Source: Pirellulaceae bacterium
Lineage (GTDB): Bacteria; Planctomycetota; Planctomycetia; Pirellulales; Pirellulaceae
Direction of reading: 5' to 3'
NCBI GenBank assembly: GCA_013002105.1
Contig: JABDKS010000956.1
Span: forward strand, 1-5,463
Length of the DNA: 5,463 nt
Part shown: positions 1-4,599 of the stretch, one piece after another
Numbering within the stretch: position 1 is the stretch's first letter
Layout: each line of letters starts with the position of its first letter
The notes under the pieces: model-generated
Database searches by the model: none
Seen by the model: only the letters and a program-made list of their open reading frames with translations
What the model was told of the DNA's origin: nothing
Program-made: the position numbers and the translations under genes

Positions 1-1031
1 GCCCAAGCGGTAGCGAGTTGATTGGGTTGACCTGTGAGCTGACGTTCTCCCTGCCCGGTCAACACATGGTCTTCGGTCAACGTCTTGATGCCCTGTCCGC
101 GAATCTCCCAAGCCAGGGAGTCGGACGACCGTCGCACTGGCTCGTAGTGCGGTGTCATCCACCAGCGTGGTGACGTCAGTTGAGTCCCATCGGAACTTTG
201 TTGGAGCATCGCCATGTAGTTGGGCATTTCCGGCACCGGTGCCCGGTCAAAACCCATCGCGTAGTGTTTCATCCAGAAATCGGCAGCCACCATCACGCTG
301 GCATAGTGACTGTCCGGCGGAATCCCCGTCAGTAACACCTGCTGCATGCCCAGGGCGCGCTCCAGCGACGACACTGCCGCTTGAGTAGAGGGCATCGGGC
401 GCGTTTTCACTTTGGCATACCGCGCCAAACCCTCCGCCGTCGGTTCGATCGAACAGGTGATGCCGATGTCACGGGCGTCGTTGGCACTTCGTAACGCATC
501 CACTAAGTCATCGAGACGAACAACCGCATCGCCGGTCTTGACGCTGACAGTTTCGCCAAGCTGGTTGGTACGCCAGGGACCGGCTGGCCCGGCCAAAACG
601 ATGTCGTTTTGATCGGGGTAGACAAAGATAAATTCAACGCGGCGGAGACCGGCCAAAAAAAACATCTCGTCGGTTGGCTGGGTTTTCTGATCGATCAAAT
701 CGCTCAGAGAATCGTTCAGCCGCGAAAGTGAAATCATCCGCAACCGGGACTCCGACATGACGTCGTCATTTCCCTGCTGGCGTGATCTGGTCCACTGTTG
801 TCCCAGTCGATCGACGTTCTTGAACTTCTGAACCACGCCCTTGGCGTCAACCCAAACGCCACCAACACCACCGTTGGGACCGATCACGGGCGTGACACTG
901 ACGACGAACGGACGCGACGTGATCGCTTGAAAGCTGGCGCGGCCCTGTGCGCTGGTCGTCGACAAGTCGGCAATCCCGATGCACATCGCACCACTGAGCA
1001 TCAACACCGCGAACAGCTTTCGTATCGGCAT
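1..1031 (-). CDS. DUF1598 secreted protein, 3' end outside window
   Basis: The frame is open for 343 codons from an ATG at 1031 to the window edge, with no in-frame stop, so the C-terminus is missing. The start is well fixed: an in-frame TGA lies one codon upstream (1035-1037), and GGGGAA at 1039-1044 is a ribosome binding site 7 nt away. Residues 1-29 look like a Sec signal peptide: basic PIRK, then a hydrophobic run to about residue 21, with likely cleavage after SA near residue 28. The rest matches DUF1598, a planctomycete-restricted family of unknown function, as I know it from memory. Supporting stretches are RRVEFIFVYPDQNDIVLAGP (about 130-149) and PDSHYASVMVAADFWMKHYA (about 239-258). 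The family is known only as exported and planctomycete-specific; no reaction can be assigned. It is preceded by a 182-bp gap with a hairpin, so it may have its own promoter. Confidence 0.88.
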   Translation of the reverse strand, partial: MPIRKLFAVLMLSGAMCIGIADLSTTSAQGRASFQAITSRPFVVSVTPVIGPNGGVGGVWVDAKGVVQKFKNVDRLGQQWTRSRQQGNDDVMSESRLRMISLSRLNDSLSDLIDQKTQPTDEMFFLAGLRRVEFIFVYPDQNDIVLAGPAGPWRTNQLGETVSVKTGDAVVRLDDLVDALRSANDARDIGITCSIEPTAEGLARYAKVKTRPMPSTQAAVSSLERALGMQQVLLTGIPPDSHYASVMVAADFWMKHYAMGFDRAPVPEMPNYMAMLQQSSDGTQLTSPRWWMTPHYEPVRRSSDSLAWEIRGQGIKTLTEDHVLTGQGERQLTGQPNQLATAW

Positions 1032-1038
1032 GGATCAT

Positions 1039-1044
1039 TTCCCC
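1039..1044 (-). promoter_or_regulatory. Ribosome binding site of the DUF1598 gene
   Basis: GGGGAA on the minus strand lies 7 nt before the ATG at 1031. It is one of the better Shine-Dalgarno-like sites in the window, and with the TGA just upstream it fixes the start. Confidence 0.55.
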
Positions 1045-1079
1045 GATGGATTCAGAGCGATGGACAGCGTTTTGCTCAC

Positions 1080-1106
1080 ATCGCGGTCCCTCGTCATGAC
1101 CGCGAT
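1080..1106 (-). repeat. Perfect 9-bp inverted repeat in the DUF1598 leader
   Basis: ATCGCGGTC at 1080-1088 and its exact complement GACCGCGAT at 1098-1106 are separated by 9 nt. The repeat ends about 49 nt before the ATG of the DUF1598 gene. No T-run follows it on the minus strand, which argues against an intrinsic terminator. A protein-binding operator or a leader RNA hairpin fits better. The symmetry is seen directly; the role is inferred. Confidence 0.5.
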
Positions 1107-1172
1107 CGATTCTTTTCGGACCAATCGTGATTGTAGGGCGGAGGAGCCGTGCCAACTACAGACGGCGTAATG

Positions 1173-1197
1173 TGGGTAACTTTAGGTAGATCACCCA
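1173..1197 (-). terminator. Weak hairpin after the 49-residue ORF
   Basis: In minus-strand RNA, UGGGUGAU could pair with GUUACCCA: eight pairs including two G-U, around a 9-nt loop. It starts about 17 nt after the stop of the small ORF. There is no U-tract, so it is at best a weak or factor-assisted end signal, and it could be chance. Confidence 0.22.
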
Positions 1198-1213
1198 GAG
1201 TGCGTGGAACGGG

Positions 1214-1363
1214 TCACGATTCGACGGTCAGACGCTGGATCTGCAATGCATGTTCCCTTGGCAGCGGCAGGTAGTCCTCCTGAAAACAAAAGAAATCACG
1301 CTGATCTTCGGGCAGTTCACTCCAGCAGTTCGTTTCGATTTCAAATGGCAAATTCTCAGTCAT
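1214..1363 (-). CDS. Small acidic hypothetical protein, 49 residues
   Basis: I do not recognise this protein. The minus-strand frame runs from an ATG at 1363 to a TGA at 1214-1216. It is supported by an AGGGA ribosome binding site 6 nt before the ATG and by an in-frame TAG four codons upstream (1373-1375), which makes this the natural start. The product is strongly acidic, with 11 Asp/Glu against 3 Arg and no Lys. It has two cysteines (13 and 26) and Trp14, and an aromatic DFFCF stretch at 23-27. There is no signal peptide or membrane helix, so it is probably cytoplasmic. It lies 102 bp downstream of the leucine-rich-repeat gene and 182 bp upstream of the DUF1598 gene, all on the same strand. 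Against it are its short length and the lack of a family; chance is the main alternative. Confidence 0.5.
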   Translation of the reverse strand: MTENLPFEIETNCWSELPEDQRDFFCFQEDYLPLPREHALQIQRLTVES

Positions 1364-1369
1364 GTTCTG

Positions 1370-1374
1370 TCCCT
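1370..1374 (-). promoter_or_regulatory. Ribosome binding site of the 49-residue ORF
   Basis: AGGGA on the minus strand is spaced 6 nt from the ATG at 1363. It is the main support for calling the short ORF a gene. Confidence 0.45.
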
Positions 1375-1424
1375 AGACCGTTGTAAGTTTCAAACCACAG
1401 CGAGTTTTTGCCGATTGTGCGTGT

Positions 1425-1450
1425 CAGTGGCTTCTGTTGAATGCTCACTG
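1425..1450 (-). repeat. Bulged inverted repeat after the LRR gene
   Basis: CAGTGGC at 1425-1431 pairs with GC-T-CACTG at 1443-1450, giving seven pairs with one bulged base, starting about 15 nt beyond the LRR gene stop. No T-tract follows on the minus strand. A weak terminator is possible but unproven. Confidence 0.2.
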
Positions 1451-1465
1451 GCGACGATCCGAAAC

Positions 1466-2071
1466 CTACCCTGCGGGCAGTGTCACAACGGTGCCGTGGA
1501 GCCGCTTGGGCTGCGAATTGTTCGCGGCTTCGATCGTCATGCATCCGCAACACCATGAGTCAAGGATTTGGCAACCGGGGATCGTCGCATGCAGCTGAGT
1601 TGCCGCCGCATGCGACACGCTGGTGCCTTTGAACTGCGCCTGACGCAGCGAGTGCAGATGCTCCAGATGACGCAAGGCGGCGTCAGTGATCGGCGCGTTA
1701 TTGATCGCAATCGTTTGCAGCCTCGGCATCGCTCGGATTACTGAGAGACCACCATCACTGATCTGACTATCAAAAATCACCAATTTTTCTAGTGACGGCA
1801 GCGCCGAGAGCGTACGAAGTTCATCATTACCAAACGGCATGTCGGTGCCGTCCAGATACAATCGCACCTCTTGAATCTCGCCTCGATCATCGCGAACGAC
1901 TCTTAGTGCTCTTCGCTGACTTGAATTCGATACCGACTCGATCGTATCCAACAGCGCGAGCGCTCGCTGATGACGGCTCGGCTGCCTGCGCATCTGCACG
2001 ATCCACGCGATCACGCATGCGACCGCCAACATCGCGAACAAGTTTTTCCATGCTTTCATCGGTCTTGACAT
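1466..2071 (-). CDS. Membrane-anchored leucine-rich-repeat protein
   Basis: From the ATG at 2071 the protein has 201 residues. A single hydrophobic helix at about 10-27, ending in MRRQ, looks like an uncleaved signal anchor that places the rest outside the cytoplasm. From about residue 69 there are roughly four 24-25-residue leucine-rich repeats, clearest as LEKLVIFDSQISDGGLSVI (94-112) and LQTIAINNAPITDAALRHL (118-136). The L..L.I..-.ITD..L pattern is common in planctomycete LRR proteins, which usually mediate protein contacts. After the last repeat come four close cysteines (167, 174, 175, 177) and a short polar tail. Other starts are a TTG at 2083 (205 residues) or an ATG at 2059 (197 residues); none has a clear ribosome binding site. 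It follows the TIGR03067-type gene by about 60 bp with no terminator between them, so co-transcription is likely. The binding partner is unknown. Confidence 0.85.
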   Translation of the reverse strand: MSRPMKAWKNLFAMLAVACVIAWIVQMRRQPSRHQRALALLDTIESVSNSSQRRALRVVRDDRGEIQEVRLYLDGTDMPFGNDELRTLSALPSLEKLVIFDSQISDGGLSVIRAMPRLQTIAINNAPITDAALRHLEHLHSLRQAQFKGTSVSHAAATQLHATIPGCQILDSWCCGCMTIEAANNSQPKRLHGTVVTLPAG

Positions 2072-2132
2072 CGCATCGCCCAACTCAATCTGAGCGAATC
2101 AGCAGTGTGTCGGCGGGACATTTGTCGCAATC

Positions 2133-2513
2133 TCATTTTCGCTTCATCAGCGCATACCCCGCTGTGCTGTCTTTTGTGTAGGGAAACCCTTCGGGGCGCG
2201 GGTCTCCGATTTTTGCCTGCAGATGTTCAAGCTTTTTTCCCACCCATCGAATAATGCCCAGATGGGTCTTGCCGGATTCCTCGCCCGACTCAATCAGTTC
2301 GTCCATGCTCGCGAATCCGTCCATTGGTGTGACGGTTAACCGGCCTTGTTCAAAGGCTTTTTCGCCCATGAACTTCGTGTACTGGTTACCGTCAACCAGC
2401 ATCCGCGGCTTCATCAACCAGGGGATAAAAAAAGGAGCTTTGCCACCGTTTTGGCCGACGCTCACTAGTTTCCACTCACCTTGTAGGTCATCAATTGTTG
2501 GAATCGCGGTCAT
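2133..2513 (-). CDS. TIGR03067-type (lipocalin-like) protein
   Basis: This is a complete 126-residue protein. It starts LQGEWKLVSVGQNGGKAP at residues 10-27 and ends with RPEGFPYTKDSTAGYALMKR at about 106-125. Both blocks resemble the planctomycete domain TIGR03067, which usually reads LQG.W..V....G...P near the N-terminus and RP..F......S...L..LKR near the C-terminus. The assignment is from memory of the family; its function is unknown and a lipocalin-like barrel is inferred. There is no signal peptide, so unlike many relatives this copy looks cytoplasmic. The ATG at 2513 has no clear Shine-Dalgarno site. Upstream lies a promoter-like TATAAT with several dyads. Downstream, about 60 bp away, is the LRR gene on the same strand. 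Confidence 0.85.
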   Translation of the reverse strand: MTAIPTIDDLQGEWKLVSVGQNGGKAPFFIPWLMKPRMLVDGNQYTKFMGEKAFEQGRLTVTPMDGFASMDELIESGEESGKTHLGIIRWVGKKLEHLQAKIGDPRPEGFPYTKDSTAGYALMKRK

Positions 2514-2526
2514 GTTGTGTTTCTAT

Positions 2527-2542
2527 TGGTTGTGAACAACCA
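2527..2542 (-). repeat. 16-bp dyad just before the TIGR03067-type gene
   Basis: TGGTTGT and ACAACCA form perfect 7-bp arms around a 2-nt centre, 13 nt upstream of the ATG at 2513. The centre is too tight for an RNA loop without opening the stem, so a site for a dimeric DNA-binding protein is the more natural reading. That role is inferred. Confidence 0.4.
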
Positions 2543-2575
2543 CTCCGTGGGCAATCGGTTGCAGGCAAACGAGCA

Positions 2576-2590
2576 GTCGGATGATCCGAC
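2576..2590 (-). repeat. 15-bp operator-like palindrome
   Basis: GTCGGATGATCCGAC has perfect 7-bp arms around one central base. It lies about 20-35 nt downstream of the candidate -10 box at 2609-2614, so it would sit early in the transcribed leader of the TIGR03067-type gene. This position suits a repressor operator. The symmetry is certain; the function is inferred. Confidence 0.45.
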
Positions 2591-2608
2591 CGCGCCGCTC
2601 CTGAAGCG

Positions 2609-2637
2609 ATTATACGCAATCGTTGAACGCGTGTCGC
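2609..2637 (-). promoter_or_regulatory. Candidate sigma-70 promoter, TIGR03067-type gene
   Basis: On the minus strand there is a perfect TATAAT at 2614-2609 and, after a 17-bp spacer, GCGACA at 2637-2632, which matches four of six bases of TTGACA. Transcription would start near 2602, giving a leader of about 90 nt before the ATG at 2513. A 5-bp inverted repeat (CGATT/AATCG, 2607-2622) wraps the -10 box. Planctomycete promoters are not well defined, so this rests on the general bacterial consensus. Confidence 0.42.
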
Positions 2638-2853
2638 GAATACGCGATTTCACTTGCGCAGATTTGCCTGTGTCGTCCAACGTCAACCAATAGTGCATGG
2701 TTCAAGGTTCGTCGGATTCAAATACGGCTTTCGATTCAGCCGCGGTGCTAACATTTTTGGATCTCTGCCATACACTGCACGTCGACTCGCCGGCGAGATA
2801 TCCACTCCCAATGCGGATACCACGGGGAAACAGTTTGTCGTCGATCCGGAGGA

Positions 2854-3201
2854 TTACTTGTCGCGTTTGGCTGCGGTGTCAGCCGGCTGTCGTGTAAGTA
2901 TCTGTTCGACGCCGTCGAGCATCTTGTCGTGGCGATCCGCTTGCTCCTCCCAGCGACCCAACAGCGCGTCGTATCGATCCGACTGCTCCTTGGATTTCTT
3001 GAGCTGACGTTCTGTTTCGTTTTGCTGTGCTTCGAATAGGTCCAATTGCTCTTGTGTTTGCTGCAGCTGCTGGTCGGTCGTCGCGGCCTGTCGATCGTAC
3101 GCATCTACCTGCCGCTGGTAGTCTGCATCATAGGTCGCCCCTTGCTGCGCATTACACGCACCAAGCAATGTCAGGAGAGGAAGCAATACGAGATATTTCA
3201 T
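2854..3201 (-). CDS. Coiled-coil lipoprotein, 115 residues
   Basis: The start is the ATG at 3201, not the longer in-frame extension to 3348, because from here the protein opens with a textbook lipoprotein signal: MKYLVLLPLLTLLGAC, with lipobox LGAC and Cys16 as the predicted lipidation site. The mature part is about 100 residues, almost entirely polar and rich in Gln, Glu, Asp and Arg (about 27-100), with the spacing of a long helix or coiled coil. It ends in a short flexible tail closing with RDK. No enzymatic motif is visible, so a structural or envelope role is likely. I do not recognise a named family. Its length, lipid anchor and terminal lysine recall Braun-type lipoproteins, but that is only an analogy. 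It lies 146 bp downstream of a small membrane-protein gene. There is no good ribosome binding site; AAGAG 6 nt before the ATG is the nearest. Confidence 0.83.
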   Translation of the reverse strand: MKYLVLLPLLTLLGACNAQQGATYDADYQRQVDAYDRQAATTDQQLQQTQEQLDLFEAQQNETERQLKKSKEQSDRYDALLGRWEEQADRHDKMLDGVEQILTRQPADTAAKRDK

Positions 3202-3224
3202 GGGAGGCTCTTGATGAATGGCAT

Positions 3225-3260
3225 GACGTCGCTGATCGCCGAACCGCAGGCAGCGACGTC
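3225..3260 (-). repeat. Perfect 10-bp inverted repeat in lipoprotein leader
   Basis: GACGTCGCTG (3225-3234) and its exact complement CAGCGACGTC (3251-3260) flank a 16-nt spacer. The repeat ends 23 nt before the lipoprotein ATG. On the minus strand a -10-like TACAAT (3267-3262) sits directly upstream, so a start near 3255 would fall inside the repeat, as in a repressor site; no good -35 is visible. No T-run follows, so it is unlikely to be a terminator. Confidence 0.5.
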
Positions 3261-3261
3261 G

Positions 3262-3267
3262 ATTGTA
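3262..3267 (-). promoter_or_regulatory. Possible -10 box for the lipoprotein gene
   Basis: TACAAT on the minus strand matches five of six consensus bases and abuts the 10-bp inverted repeat. The best -35 I find is TCGACC at a 19-bp spacing, which is poor, so this is tentative. Confidence 0.2.
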
Positions 3268-3309
3268 GTGGACCAACAAGTATTCGGGTCGAGTATCGGT
3301 TGATCCGAA

Positions 3310-3334
3310 TAACGCGTGACGCGTGATCGCGTTA
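3310..3334 (-). terminator. Hairpin 13 nt after the small membrane-protein gene
   Basis: TAACGCG (3310-3316) and CGCGTTA (3328-3334) are perfect complements around 11 nt. In minus-strand RNA the stem begins 13 nt after the stop at 3348 and is followed by a short U-containing run (UUCGG), so a weak terminator is possible. The segment also holds two adjacent copies of ACGCGTG (3312-3325), which could equally be a protein-binding site. Confidence 0.33.
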
Positions 3335-3347
3335 CACGGAAGCGGCA

Positions 3348-3554
3348 CTATTGGTCATTCGTACGCTTGCCCATGTACGTCTTCGCAACGGTCATGGTCG
3401 CAATCGACCCCAGGAATACGACGCCATCAGTAGCAAGTAAACGCCATTTGACTTCGTCAACTCCCGGCGTCCAGATCATCCAAATGGCGATGACCACCGC
3501 AATCAGAATGCTGATCATGCATAGGATAAATCCGATTTTGTTCAGTGCATTCAA
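3348..3554 (-). CDS. Small two-helix inner-membrane protein
   Basis: This 68-residue protein starts at TTG 3554. TTG is chosen because no ATG, GTG or other TTG occurs between it and the upstream in-frame stop. The next in-frame ATG (residue 13) would cut into the first membrane helix. The out-of-frame ATG at 3550 stops after two codons. Helix one spans about residues 7-28 (GFILCMISILIAVVIAIWMI). A short loop, TPGVDEVKW, leads to helix two at about 39-57 (LLATDGVVFLGSIATMTVA). The tail KTYMGKRTNDQ is basic, so both ends are probably cytoplasmic. Two-helix proteins with a TDGVVFLGS-like second helix recur in planctomycete genomes as far as I recall, but I know no function for them. The lipoprotein gene follows after 146 bp; upstream lies a long gene-free stretch. 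Confidence 0.72.
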   Translation of the reverse strand: MNALNKIGFILCMISILIAVVIAIWMIWTPGVDEVKWRLLATDGVVFLGSIATMTVAKTYMGKRTNDQ

Positions 3555-3972
3555 AAATCTGTCCGTCCGAAAATAGTGTTTTCGTTTGTGTTGACCTTGC
3601 CGATGGGCGACAGGATCACCGAATGCTTACACCTACGCTGCTGACGTGGTGGAGCAATCTTACTTGAAGAGACTGCTTGGACGACAGAACAGCGCATCTT
3701 TGACCAAAAAATGAACTGCCAATAGAGTTGCTAAGCTGGTTCTGTTCCGATCGCCACCAAGCAATTCTCTGGCGTTTTCGCGATTGAAGCCACCAGGTGG
3801 TCACAAATCTTTCCAAGCGCGTTAACCATCAGTTTCTAGATCACATCCTTAATGGACGATTTTGGAAATATCGCGCCAGCGTCGAATGGACGTCAACTCC
3901 CGCAGTTCATCGATTTCGACATCGCTTGTGATTCAGATCTTGTTTTAAAACCCATTCACTTCCGTATTCACA
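3555..3972. other. 418-bp stretch without a supported gene
   Basis: No convincing coding region, tRNA or mobile-element end is seen. A 66-codon minus-strand frame (3616-3816) starting at TTG has an implausible composition and no ribosome binding site. A 27-codon open stretch ending in TAA at 3849-3851 has natural-looking codons but no ATG or GTG start. Small symmetries are CCACC-A-GGTGG at 3790-3800 and the palindrome GTTTTAAAAC at 3942-3951, the latter about 20 nt past the PsbP-like gene stop. The promoter of the small membrane-protein gene should lie at the low-coordinate end, but I find no clear boxes. Confidence 0.55.
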
Positions 3973-4599
3973 TCATGGTTGACCGGTTGCGATTGGCATG
4001 AATGACTCGGCGATCTTTTTGAATCGCGGCAAATAACTTTTCCATGCGTCCGGCTGGGCCATGGCTGTCAGGACGACGATGTCTGTTTTTGTGGTGGTGA
4101 TGAAATCGATTTTGACCAGCACATCCGATGCGTCGCGCGGATTCTTGGGAGTGATCGCCATCCACACCATGGGCACCCGAGCATTCTGGACCGTCCCCTC
4201 ATCGACCAGCTTGAATCGACCCGTATCGCTTTTTTGTCGACGAAGCACTTCGGCGACGCTGTAGGACTTGCCGACGGAATGTCGCACCACACGGATGTTC
4301 TCACCAAAGGTGTCGCTCTCATCGTCCTTGGGCGCGCGGAGCGTAAAAATCGTTTTCTCTTCGTCGATCACCTGCCAGTCGTCTGGGACGGTAATCGTGT
4401 AACCTTTGCTATGCAGCGTCCTGGCATTACGCAGCGCCTCGGCATTACGCAGCGCCTCGGCGTTACGCAGCGTCTCGGCGTTCCGCTGCGCATCCGCTTG
4501 GGCATGGACCGCAATGGGCGGCAGACATGGAACGACAGCTGCGGCCAACATGACAGTGAGAAAGATTCGATTCATTGGTCTTGCATTGCCATCGGTCAT
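3973..4599 (-). CDS. Secreted PsbP-like protein with hexapeptide repeats
   Basis: From the ATG at 4599 the protein has 208 residues. Residues 9-34 (MNRIFLTVMLAAAVVP..AVHAQ) look like a Sec signal peptide with cleavage at AHAQ-like VHAQ. Residues 39-62 are four copies of RNA(E/R)(T/A)L. Residues 66-203 fit a PsbP/Mog1-like sandwich: GYTITVPDDWQV near the start, TFGENIRVV (97-105), and YLPRFKKIAESF (189-200) at the end. These folds occur in non-photosynthetic bacteria as exported or lipid-anchored proteins of unclear role, so no link to photosystem II is implied. The start is chosen because its ATG overlaps the TGA of the upstream gene (ATGA), suggesting translational coupling, with GGGAAAGAG 9 nt upstream. 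The ATG at 4575 (residue 9) is a reasonable alternative with a more typical signal peptide. The domain call is from pattern memory. Confidence 0.82.
   Translation of the reverse strand: MTDGNARPMNRIFLTVMLAAAVVPCLPPIAVHAQADAQRNAETLRNAEALRNAEALRNARTLHSKGYTITVPDDWQVIDEEKTIFTLRAPKDDESDTFGENIRVVRHSVGKSYSVAEVLRRQKSDTGRFKLVDEGTVQNARVPMVWMAITPKNPRDASDVLVKIDFITTTKTDIVVLTAMAQPDAWKSYLPRFKKIAESFMPIATGQP
4406..4495 (-). repeat. In-frame 18-bp tandem repeat in PsbP-like gene
   Basis: Two units, at 4424-4441 and 4442-4459, are identical. The unit at 4460-4477 differs at two bases, and flanking units at 4406-4423 and 4478-4495 are degenerate. Each unit encodes a hexapeptide of the form RNAEAL. Because the unit is a multiple of three, copy-number changes keep the frame. 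The repeat lies between signal peptide and folded domain, so it would lengthen a helical linker. Confidence 0.85.

Larger units (their letters stand above)
2514..2853. other. 340-bp intergenic stretch with promoter and dyads
   Basis: I see no convincing gene here. The stretch separates the lipoprotein gene end from the TIGR03067-type gene start. It holds a minus-strand promoter candidate at 2609-2637, a 15-bp odd palindrome at 2576-2590, a 16-bp dyad at 2527-2542, and a 12-bp palindrome CTCGCCGGCGAG at 2786-2797. A short inverted repeat, TATCC/GGATA, lies at 2799-2819. A 62-codon minus-strand frame at 2510-2698 covers much of it but looks non-coding. Confidence 0.6.

Noticed and set aside
847..1155. 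Minus-strand 102-codon ORF overlapping the DUF1598 start
   Set aside because: It is out of frame with the DUF1598 gene, which has a signal peptide, family motifs and a ribosome binding site; this frame gives an Arg/His-rich product typical of a shadow.
1138..1156. Sigma-54-like -24 element (TTGGCACGG) on the minus strand before the DUF1598 gene
   Set aside because: The -24 half matches well, but the -12 GC falls one base out of register and no TTGC motif is present. Read as sigma-70, the TTGGCA/TACAAT pair has only a 14-bp spacer.
2510..2698. Minus-strand 62-codon ORF whose TGA overlaps the ATG of the TIGR03067-type gene
   Set aside because: The stop-start overlap is tempting, but the product is rich in Arg and Ser with no family features, it has no ribosome binding site, and the best promoter candidate (2609-2637) lies inside it.
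2786..2797. 12-bp palindrome CTCGCCGGCGAG after the lipoprotein gene as a terminator
   Set aside because: A perfect palindrome leaves no loop unless central pairs open, and no T-run follows on the minus strand. It is kept only as a minor symmetry.
3202..3348. In-frame 49-codon N-terminal extension of the lipoprotein ORF
   Set aside because: It would bury a perfect lipoprotein signal peptide inside the protein and read through a 10-bp inverted repeat; the start at 3201 is far more sensible.
3316..3576. Plus-strand 86-codon ORF antisense to the small membrane-protein gene
   Set aside because: It has an ATG, but the minus-strand frame gives a clean two-helix membrane protein with natural codons, while this product looks like its reverse shadow.
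3616..3816. Minus-strand 66-codon ORF with a TTG start
   Set aside because: Composition (many Trp, Arg, Ser, Gln) is unlike the neighbouring genes, there is no ribosome binding site, and no recognisable domain or signal.
3555..3972. tRNA, small RNA or attachment site in the long empty stretch
   Set aside because: No cloverleaf, T-loop-like GTTCNANNC motif or strong hairpin with a T-run was found on either strand by eye.
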